This document shows positions 56,110-64,000 of a stretch of DNA of 64,000 bases, piece by piece. The notes under the pieces are model-generated. The model was not told the DNA's origin. It saw nothing but the letters and a program-made list of their open reading frames with translations, and did no database searches. The DNA comes from Ornithodoros turicata. Its lineage: Eukaryota; Arthropoda; Arachnida; Ixodida; Argasidae. The stretch spans positions 42,344,143 through 42,408,142 of the forward strand of contig NC_088207.1 in assembly GCF_037126465.1 (NCBI RefSeq), given 5' to 3'. A program made the translations under genes and the position numbers. Every line of letters begins with the position of its first letter. Positions within the stretch are counted from its first letter, which is position 1.

Positions 56110-58459
56110 CTAGCCCAGGGGTCTCCAACACGCGGCCCGCGGGGCTCGCGCAACGAGAGAGAGAGAGAGAGAAAGAGAGAAAGTGAGAAAGGAAGGGAAA
56201 GACGAGAAAACGTAATCGCAGTGAGAGAGAGAGAGAAAAAAAGAAGAAGCTAGTAGACGCAGTGGGCAATCGTGGGCCTGCGCAAAGCCCTTTAGTTCTT
56301 GGATAACGTCGAATCACAACATTTACAGACCCACTTAAATAAGTCACTTCACACGGGAGTTCTGTTCACTACAATACACGGGAGCGCTGACGCGGCCACC
56401 CAACGCTCCCTCGGAAGGACCGAGCGATCGAAGGTCGTCCTATAGTTTCGGAATTCGCAGGCGTCAAAGCGTCTCTTCCATAATCACGTGTTGAACTATC
56501 AAGCGGTGGACGTCTGTTTGCGCTCTGCAATGTTTCCATGCCTTTGCGACTGACGATAAAAAAGCACAGGGAGTATGGCCTGCTCGAAGCCACATCTGAA
56601 GCGGACGGTAGAGGAGGAGAAGCGTACCTTCCAAGAGCATTGGGACGTAAAGTATTTGTTCGCGGATATAAGAAAAGTCCCGGAGTGTCTGGTGTGTCAA
56701 AAAAACTGTTGCTGTTCCGAAAGAGTACAATCTCCGACGTCATTACGAAACGCTTCACGAAGGACAGTACGCGGAATTTACTCCAAAGATCCGTGAAGAA
56801 AAGGTGACGCGGCTCAAATTGGCAGCCACAGGACAAAAGATTAACAGAGGTCACCGTTGATCGCAAAAGCGTCACAACCCTTTTATCTTTTATACCTTTT
56901 ATCAAGAACTGTCTCATTCGGTGCAGATGAAATTGTGTGCCCAATCGCAAAAGATTATTTTGAGAAGATTAGCCTTTCTGCAAATACTGTCGCTAGGCGG
57001 GTTGAGGAAATGGGTGCAGATTTGGAAATGCAACTGCGCGATATTTCGAAGAATTTCTGTGCATATTCCTTAGCACTTGACGAATCCACAGACATAAATG
57101 ATATTGCTCAGTGCGTGGTGTTCATCCGAGGTGTCACGCACGACTTGGACATATACGAGAAACTGTTTGATCTGCTTCCTCTGAATGGGACAACGACCGG
57201 GAGTGACATGTGGAGCGCGGTAAAAGGCGGCATCGAAGCAGCAGGTCTTAAGTGGGATAATCTCGCGACAGTAGCGACTGATGGAGCTCCTTCAATGGTT
57301 GGTCGCAATCGAGGTCTGGTAGCCCGCCTTAAAGAAATGCTGGCAGACGAAGGCGTGTCCACGAACCTTCCAGCAATTCACTGTATCCTACATAAAGAGG
57401 CATTGTGCCGCCGCATAGTTAAATTTAACCGCGTCATAGACGTTGTCGTCAAGACCGTTAACGTCATTCGGTCGAGACGCTTGAATCATCGTCTGTTTGC
57501 CGATTTCCCTCAAAACTTGGATCCCCCGTACAAAGACCTGCCTTATCATAAAGAGGTCAGATGGCTCAGCAGGGGGGAAATACTTCAACGTTTCTTCGAT
57601 CTTCGAGAGGAAATCAAGCAAGTTCTCTACAACAATGGGAAAAAATGCCCTGAAATGACCGACCACGAATGGTTGCGTGGCCTGGCGTTTCTCGTCGACA
57701 TAGGTAACCACCTGAACATTCTGAATATGGACCTGCAGGTGAAAGCTTGCTTGATCACAGAGATGTACGACAGCGTCAAAGGTTTTGTGAGAAAGTTGGG
57801 ACTTGGGGAGAAACAGCTAACGTCGAAAGATCTCTTCCACTTTCCTTGTCTAAAAGCCGTTGACTGCAAGGAGGAGGAGACGCTTCGCACATTTCCCTGC
57901 CTGATGTCAGCCGTGTTCTGTCGATGTTTGGAAGCATATACGTACGCGAGCAGTTCTGTTCGATGATGAATATCAACAAGACTAAGCTGAGGTCCCGGCT
58001 GTCTGATGCCCATCTCCGAGCCCAGTTGGGAATTGCCACTGCGGTCAACCTACAAGTGGACCTCGGGAATCTGGTGAGGAAGAAGAGGCCTCAAGTGTCG
58101 TCAGCGCATCATTAGGAGCGCGTCCTCCTGTAACCTTGTTCGCGTTTAGTTTATTCCGAGGTACATAGCCTCCTGCCGTTGGCTGTAATAAAGTCGATAT
58201 TGTCTGTCCTACTGCGTATTTCTTTCGGGCTACTCTTCTAGACGATAGGATCGTAGCCAACGGTATCCATGTATCGCCTGGAGAACGAGTTCCGTGTCAT
58301 ATTAAAGATGAGAAAGTTGCCGCTACGCCAGTTGGCCTCGGCCACGCGGTCCCCCAAATCAGAGGCATTTTTTGTGTACGTTCACTAGCTGCTGTCTGCC
58401 ATGGTGTAGGCCAGGCCAATGCGGCCCGCGACTCAGTTTGAGTTGGAGACCCCCTAGCC
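56110..58459 (+). mobile_element. Charlie-like hAT transposon, nearly complete but broken
   Basis: The left end is CAGGGGTCTCCAAC at 56116 and the right end is GTTGGAGACCCC at 58442-58453. The direct repeat CTAGCC abuts both (56110-56115, 58454-58459), the readable part of an 8-bp duplication. The body of about 2.34 kb carries a transposase reading frame with a BED finger and an hAT core on the plus strand, then AATAAA at about 58187. Its protein most resembles the Charlie-derived part of GTF2IRD2 and related ZBED genes. A (GA)n run sits at 56155-56250. Confidence 0.85.
56575..58115 (+). pseudogene. hAT (Charlie/GTF2IRD2-like) transposase, frameshifted
   Basis: From ATG 56575 a BED zinc finger begins (EEKRTFQEHWDVKYLFADIR, CLVC). 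After a one-base shift in the A run at about 56698-56704 it continues VAVPKEYNLRRHYETLH, giving the C2H2 set. Further shifts lie near 56843 and 56922. The main frame to 57890 holds SLALDESTDINDIAQ (first catalytic Asp), VATDGAPSMVGRNRG (second Asp), IHCILHKEALC and VRWLSRGEILQRFFDLREEI (conserved Trp). Another shift near 57880 precedes the dimerisation end, IYVREQFCSMMNINKTK (probable catalytic Glu) and the stop at 58113-58115. At least four frameshifts make it non-functional, but full length suggests a fairly recent loss. Confidence 0.88.
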
Positions 58460-58472
58460 TGTAAAGTATGGT

Positions 58473-58718
58473 GTAGATTGAAAAGTAGCGCACCAGAAAC
58501 GAAGACAGAGAGATACGCACACAGAACAAGTGTCAACTATAGTTCAACCAGTTCACCAAGGGAGGAGATAACAAGCAGATACTGGTTTGCGTTAAGCACG
58601 ACCTTCGGTATTTAACCGTGTAAGTAAGTTCAATGAAAATGTCGAATTTGCCAGTCAGTGCTTGTCCTGTGTGTGTATCTCTCTGTCTTTGTTTGTGGTG
58701 TGCTATTTTTCAATTTAC
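58473..58718. mobile_element. Foldback MITE with 58-bp arms
   Basis: Arms 58473-58530 and 58661-58718 are inverted copies (GTA(G/A)ATTGAAAA(G/A)TAGC, CACCA, AAGACAGAGAGATAC, CACACAG(A/G)ACAAG). The spacer is about 130 bp. It begins 19 bp after the hAT element ends. Non-coding. Confidence 0.8.
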
Positions 58719-59682
58719 GATGACGATGTACTAACTAGCCCAATTGAACAGGCTTATGAGGAACCACCGTGTTCAGGACGCTAACACCACGCGGCCCTAA
58801 CCTCGTTTGTCTTCTATGGAGTACACTGTACAGGTCTCTGGTATCAAGCTTTAGCACCGTCACTCAAATTGATCGGTATCATCGATATCCCCGTAGGGGG
58901 CGTTGTTACATGTTGACGGCGAGGCAGATAATGAAACTCGCGCTAAGAACGCCAGCTCATTGGACAATATTTTCACGCACTCCGCTGTCACTATCCGAAT
59001 AATAAACGGTTCAATTTTTACTAGTTTGTTTTTACAAACAAACAAACAAACAAACAAACAAATGGCAAGTATAACAGCATGCCGGTCTCACCACCACCAC
59101 CAGTATCCAAATTGAAGTTTAACTTATAGCGCAAGGCCCTTTCACGGACGGATAACAGGTCTCACACCCGAACAGAAGTAAATGCGACTACGTCGAAAAT
59201 GCAGAGCAACGCCTGGCACATGATGTTGGATATGGACCTGGATTGGATTGGATGGATATGGATTGTATATTGATATGGATATTGGATATGGCCCATGAAA
59301 GGACATGATACTGGCCCAGATTGGAGAATAGACCGTTTACGATGCATAAAACTCATGGCCAGCACAGTATCAAGGGCATGCACCCGAGTGACAAGTCCTG
59401 AGGGACGACGATCTGCTGGAGGCCCTGTGATGGGGCCGCTCGCCTCTCCAATAGTTTCCTATTCCTATTTTATCTTCGTAGTCCTCGAATAGAAAGCTGT
59501 TTGCAAGTGAAAACCACAAAGATGTGCACACCCCAGGGTAATCACAGTTTCGATTACTTTTCTTTAGTAAGCTTTTCTGTGTGTGTTCGGAAGAAGATCC
59601 TGACTCAGCGTCACGACTGTAGCAAGGACAAGATGATAGGATATGACATGTTGAAATGATGAGATCAAAAGTTAAGTTGAAC
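58719..59682. other. Unannotated stretch with simple repeats
   Basis: (CAAA)n at about 59035-59061 and a TGGATATGGAT-type run at 59220-59292. No gene recognised. Confidence 0.5.
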
Positions 59683-59870
59683 AGAACTTCACCGCATAGC
59701 ACACTCCTAGTCAACAATCATCCCGAATGGCATCGTTCCGTCACCTGATTTGCTGAAAGCGGGAGGCGCACGCCTTTTTGTGACACTTGTGCAGTTGCGG
59801 TATTTGTCGCAAAAAGGCGTACGCCCAACGCTTTCCACACACGAGAAGTGATAACGGTATTACTCCGTGC
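59683..59870 (+). repeat. GAACTTCACCGC repeat family, copy 3
   Basis: CAGAACTTCACCGCATAGCA, CACTCCTAGTCAACAATCAT, CCGAATGGCATCGTT and the hairpin ACGCCTTTTTGTGACA / TGTCGCAAAAAGGCGT. It is the most complete copy; others are at 5526 and 43641. Confidence 0.7.
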
Positions 59871-60222
59871 AATGGTTGGACTGTGAGAGTTATGTGATCA
59901 AGTTCAGTTCACCCTTTCATCCTTTTTTTCCCCTATAATCATGACGATACCCACTTGCGTGTGGCCAGCAACGGGAAGACTATGTCGACATTACCTCTCC
60001 CCCCCCCCCCCCCAAGTTTTTAGAGGGTAGGGTTAAATCAATGTACTCATTGAGTAGTGATTTGCTTGATATCACATTGTGAGTTAATTAATATAATTCA
60101 GAAAATAAACTAAATGAAATCAATTTAAAAGTCATCGACATAATTTCGACGCCCAAAACATTGCGGACCCTTCCAACAAGGGGAGCCCCCTTCAACTTTT
60201 TCCTCGGGGTCCTCGTCGAGCT
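59871..60222. other. Unannotated stretch
   Basis: A C run lies at about 59999-60014. Nothing else recognised. Confidence 0.5.
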
Positions 60223-61153
60223 GTCAAAAATAGAGATGTAGCGAACCTTTCGAGATTCGAATTCGCAAAAAGTTAGCGAAATTCGAACTTTCCTTCGGAA
60301 AATTCGAAAAAGTTCGCGGAACTTCGAGTGCGCATATGTGCCGATCTCCTTACCAGAAGCGGAAGCATATGCTTTACGACTCGCAAAGCCGCCAAGTACT
60401 TGCAGTATGTTTAGATTATGACGTTCCATATCTTCTTGTTCAGAATGTTGTTTATTACGCAACTGTAATTTACAAGGTACACATACTAGTACACTTTATC
60501 ACGCACACATGATGCACACGATCATATATTTTTCTCTGTACCGTATAATTATTACACTAGCAAGGTGCCTGAAAAGGGAAACCTGATAACGAAAAAGCAT
60601 AATGCGAGCCACCTGCTGCTGCAACTGAGACGCCGCCAGACAATAACCATGTTTTCCTGTGCGTCGACTAATTGTCTTCATAACATGTGATTACAAACTA
60701 TTCCGAAGCAGACGCAGACAGACGACGTAAAGGGTACGTTTGATAGATGCGGGTGCATGATTACAATCTCGATTGCACTTCCTATGGTAGTGGTTATAAG
60801 AACTGTTGTTTTCAATAAACTTTCCGTAGTTCCTAGTGAGCTCCTGCGTACTGATCGTTCTCTCTCGGTCCCTCTCCGTGCTGCGCTCGTCTCATCGTGA
60901 ACTTGTACCGCCTAGCAAAACTAATGCGTTGTCATGTTTGACAAACAGACATTTTCAATTTGAAGAGCTATATCAGTAACATCATTTTCAACTTTTCACA
61001 ACAAAGGCCAAGTCTCCGAACCTTTGTGAACCTCGGCGAATCTGGCTTGAAATGCGAAAGTTCGTCGAACTTCGCGAACCAGCGGGATGCGTACCTGAGG
61101 TGGTGCTGCGAACCTAAGGTTCGCAAAACGTTCGCGACATCACTAGTCAAAAG
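60223..61153. mobile_element. Non-autonomous hAT element, TAGAG family
   Basis: The body 60231-61145 is flanked by GTCAAAAA and GTCAAAAG (7 of 8 bases). The ends are TAGAGATGTAGCGAACCTTT and, from the other side, TAGTGATGTCGCGAACGTTT. Subterminal TTCGAA / GTTCGC motifs repeat many times. About 915 bp, no transposase frame. The terminus resembles that of the middle element at 52757. Confidence 0.8.
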
Positions 61154-62710
61154 CAGCTTTTCTTTTTTTTTTTCAGTCGTATCCTAGCGGCCCTCCAGCG
61201 AACTACCCTCGGCACGCGCCGAAACAAGGACACGTGGGTAGCATAAAGGACCAACACTGGTCTTTGAGTGGAACCGACGAGTTCGCCCAGCTCGCGCGGT
61301 GGTCCCCACTTCTGTCGTCCCCATTCAGCGCCATTTATTGTACACGGAGATAACCTTATCCCGCGCACCCGACTTCATCGAAGCCGCGGCGCATGCGCAT
61401 GAGGAGTCGTGAAAAAGGTCCATTACATGTTCCCGCACGACCTTTCTGTAGCTGCGCTGTTTTTGATTCTCGATTTTGCCAGTGCTTCTCTCCTTTGTCT
61501 CAGATGGCGGTCACTTCTATGAAATCTTTTCCGCAAGTGGGCATATTTAATCCTAGCGTTCGTATATTTTACGCTTCACTTTTTAATTGTCAATTGCTTG
61601 TTGTGTCAGCTCTTATGGTGCACCATTCTAAAGGCGTAATGCTGTTCATGGGCACATAAAATAAAGTTTGATATTGATATCATCTAAACAAATTAAAATG
61701 CTCTATCTTATCTATATTTAAGAGGCGTTATACGCGAACTTCCCACGCTCCGACCGCTTCCCTTCCGCTGCCTACCAAGACCAATAACGTCACACATGGG
61801 ATTTATCACTTGCTTCACATCGCCACCATCGACTATGCGGCGCTCTCTTAGATAAACGACGACTTCCAGAGCTGTCGATATATTCCCAGGAAAGTGTGGC
61901 AGCTTTCCGTCTTCTTCCCCCCCCCCCTCCCCACACATTAAATCGTGTCGAACAGAGTGAAGAACCAATATCGGCACCATTTGTCTTCCATCACCATGTT
62001 CTTTCTTTCCTGGTGTCTCTCAGGGAAGTGTATTCGAGCAGGCGATATCGCGAGAATTGTTCCACGGCGCTTGACGTGCAGTGCTCCGAACGACGCCCCG
62101 TGAATCGCATCGATTCGAGCCTGAACATTCCGTAACCATAGGGCCGCCTAATGAGATTCCAATTCGCGAGACAATTGTGCTCCAAATAAATTATTCACAC
62201 ATTCGGAGTTTTCCAGCGCACGCTTTTCGTTCAGGAGGGCAATGCGCTTATGGTGTAACCTGTTATGTGAGCGTCCGCGCGCGTTCTTGGACGTTACGAA
62301 TGTGCAAATTAGAATTGTGCAAGCAAGTTGGATGAACTGTAGAAAGAAGTAACATTTCCTTGAACTCGCGTCGGAATAAAATTAACGGTAATCACGTCAA
62401 AAACAACGGTCAACTCGACAACATTGCATAATACATAGAGGAAAAAGAAAAAAAATATAAATCACAAATATAAAATGTACTTTTCTGAGGGAAACGCAGA
62501 AAATAGGAAAACACACAAAAAATCAATTTACATCGTGTCGGAATAAAAATAACCGTAATTCACGTTTGAACAATGGAAAACTATTTGATAGCAGGATTAG
62601 ATTGTCGGAGTGTTTCATAACCGAAACGATATACAGGACACTGTTTTTTTTTTTTTTATCCTTTGCAGCATTTTGATTAAAAAAGCAATGAGAACAGCAC
62701 ACACGTCGTT
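61154..62710. other. Unannotated stretch
   Basis: A short direct repeat occurs at about 62367 and 62537 (GTCGGAATAAAA(T/A)TAAC(G/C)GTAAT). AATAAAG occurs at about 61660. No gene recognised. Confidence 0.5.
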
Positions 62711-63482
62711 TTTGCAGATCAGTTTTACGGCCAGGCGGACGTCCTCTTCCGAATGGAGTATGTAACTGCAAGATGACTAATTACCTAAAATTCATTAATT
62801 AACTTTTCAATTAGGGAATTTCGAGCATACGCGAGATAGCAGAATGGGAGGCAATCCTCGTTGAAAGTCGTTCAATTTTTAAATATTTTTGAAATATCCA
62901 TCGCCGAATTTTAATATGCAAATGAGTCGAAACCGAAACCGCGCCGACCGGGAGCCCAGGGAGCACAGCGCTCATTCCACGTCAGAGTGCTTTGGAGCGA
63001 TAGAGATGATTGGAGTAGATGCTGATCTGTTGACCAAGATTAACCGCTTTCCTCAGACGCTGTCAGACGTATGTCGGCACAGTTCCCTTAGAAGTCGGCC
63101 CAGGACGTACATTCTCCCAGAGCGTTAGTCGTGACGTTGCCCATCTCTGTGAGGCCGACAACGGCGAGCTCTTTCATTAGCACCACCACCGCTTTGCGGC
63201 CCAGACAGGCCTCCGTCGGCGAAGGTCACGCGTTCCTGAGGCGCGCGGTTTTGGTTTCGGCTCAGTTGCATAGCGAAATTCGGCTATGGTTATTTCACGG
63301 CAAGTGTCCCCGCTTCAGGATTTTTAAAAGAATGCCTTTCAACGAAGATTGTCTCCCACTCTGCCCTCTCGCTTTAGCCTATTTGAATTGTTAATTAATG
63401 AATTTTAGATAATTAGTCATCTTGCAGTTACATACTCCCTTCGAGAGGACGTCCGCTGGCCGTATAACCCAACTGCAAGAAC
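62711..63482. mobile_element. Foldback element with about 235-bp arms
   Basis: The left arm 62711-62945 and right arm 63243-63482 are inverted copies, sharing GAGTATGTAACTGCAAGATG, CTAAAATTCATTAATTAAC, CGGCCAG and GAGTCGAAACCGAAACCGCG-like blocks, with scattered differences. The spacer of about 300 bp contains a SINE piece. Similarity may extend a little outside (TTTGCAGCA). Non-coding. Confidence 0.85.
63046..63190 (+). mobile_element. SINE-A, 3' part, between foldback arms
   Basis: CCTCAGACGCTGTCAGACGT, GTCGGCACAGTTCCCTTAGA, GTCGTGACGTTGCCCATCTC, GAGGCCGACAACGGCGAG and a short (CAC)n tail. Close to the reference copy at 7330 in its 3' half; the head is missing. Confidence 0.8.
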
Positions 63483-63649
63483 GACATCTATGCTGCAAAA
63501 AATACAAAAAAAAAAAAAGAAAAACGAAACGCAATGCATGTAAGTCATTATTTTCCATAGCATATTTTGTCTACTATCTGTTACATTGTTACGCTCAAAA
63601 GGGAACGAGACGGAGACGGAGGCGAAGGCTTGTCCTTACAGTATCAGCC

Positions 63650-63742
63650 ACCTCGGATAAAACAACACACTTGCTCTCAGAGCAAGCTCACTTGCTTGCA
63701 GAGCTTGAGAGCGCAGAGCACTTGCTTGCAGAGCGTTTTTTT
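63650..63742. repeat. CACTTGCTTGCAGAGC short repeat cluster
   Basis: CACTTGC(T)TGCAGAGC-like units recur three to four times between 63667 and 63742, with AGAGCAAGCTCACTTG variants. Local duplication. Confidence 0.7.
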
Positions 63743-63748
63743 TTTTTA

Positions 63749-63812
63749 CCTGGAGTAGCTAGTCCCGCAGTGAGCGGGCTCACATCTCCATATTTTTCTC
63801 TTATCATCATCA
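63749..63812 (-). repeat. TATGGAGA interspersed repeat, copy 5
   Basis: On the minus strand: GAGAAAAATATGGAGATGTG, AGCCCGCTCACTGCGGGACT and AGCTACTCCAGG. It fits the family at 16673, 27479 and 34138. Confidence 0.6.
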
Positions 63813-64000
63813 TCATCATCACCAACACACCTCGTCTGTGACGCACGTGACCCCCAGACAGATTAATTGATTTTAAGAAAAATAAAATGGAGGTTTTGGC
63901 TTCACTAGTGTGAGGCCCGCAACTCCACGTCACTTGCTACCAGTTACTTTGGTGGAAAGCTCCTGGAATGATGAGGCTAATGAAGAGGATGATGATGGCG
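63813..64000. other. Window end, no feature
   Basis: It starts next to a short ATC run and ends in GATGATGATGG. No gene recognised; anything here is cut by the window edge. Confidence 0.5.

Noticed and set aside
1..64000. Bacterial or viral origin of the window
   Set aside because: No dense coding, no operons, no ribosome-binding sites and no capsid, polymerase or integrase genes beyond the LINE and hAT fragments. SINEs with polymerase III promoters point to a eukaryotic nuclear genome.

Overview
This window reads as non-coding eukaryotic nuclear DNA, most likely from an arthropod and probably a tick or other chelicerate. There are no operons, no dense coding, no ribosome-binding sites and no rRNA. 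Instead there are tRNA-headed SINEs, a CR1/Jockey-type LINE, hAT and Tc1/mariner-like DNA elements, large foldback elements, and microsatellites of the (GATGAT), (GGT) and (GAAA) kinds. The tick assignment is an inference: one SINE family has the tRNA head and 'CACGTTAAAGAACCC' body that I associate with the Ruka SINEs of ixodid ticks, and the broken transposase is of the kind often annotated in tick genomes as GTF2IRD2-like. No database search was possible.

Layout. 1-4567: mostly unrecognised DNA with three strong hairpins. 4568-5463: a hAT-type non-autonomous element with an exact 8-bp target duplication. 5526-7581: a short repeat, a palindromic MITE and a full-length tRNA-derived SINE. 7582-18126: little of note apart from small repeats. 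18127-20812: SINE pieces around a 5'-truncated LINE with its (GAAA)n tail. 20895-23265: two copies of one repeat, one of them interrupted by three head-to-tail palindromic MITEs. 24065-31513: repeats, a 347-bp MITE, a minus-strand LINE 3' end and a 260-bp near-perfect palindrome. 32071-33510: a SINE split by an 878-bp mariner-like foldback element. 35127-47234: MITEs, SINEs, three loci with hammerhead-ribozyme-like hairpins, and two weak candidate exons. 47592-47931: the best candidate host exon, on the minus strand, with a consensus GTAAGT donor. 48141-52314: two more hammerhead-like loci, adjacent minus-strand SINEs, a 332-bp tandem duplication and a 25-bp satellite-like array. 52386-54959: three hAT elements nested inside one another, each with an exact 8-bp target duplication. 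56110-58459: a nearly full-length but broken Charlie-like hAT transposon with a BED finger. 60223-61153: another hAT element. 62711-63482: a long foldback element with a SINE piece between its arms.

The window is therefore a record of transposon activity, not a working gene set. No complete host gene is supported. The two most interesting features are (1) five loci with hammerhead-ribozyme-like cores, at least three arranged as inverted pairs around a loop of about 10-30 nt, which fits the terminal repeats of Penelope-like retroelements, and (2) the triple-nested hAT stack at 52386-54959, whose boundaries are unusually well fixed by perfect target-site duplications.
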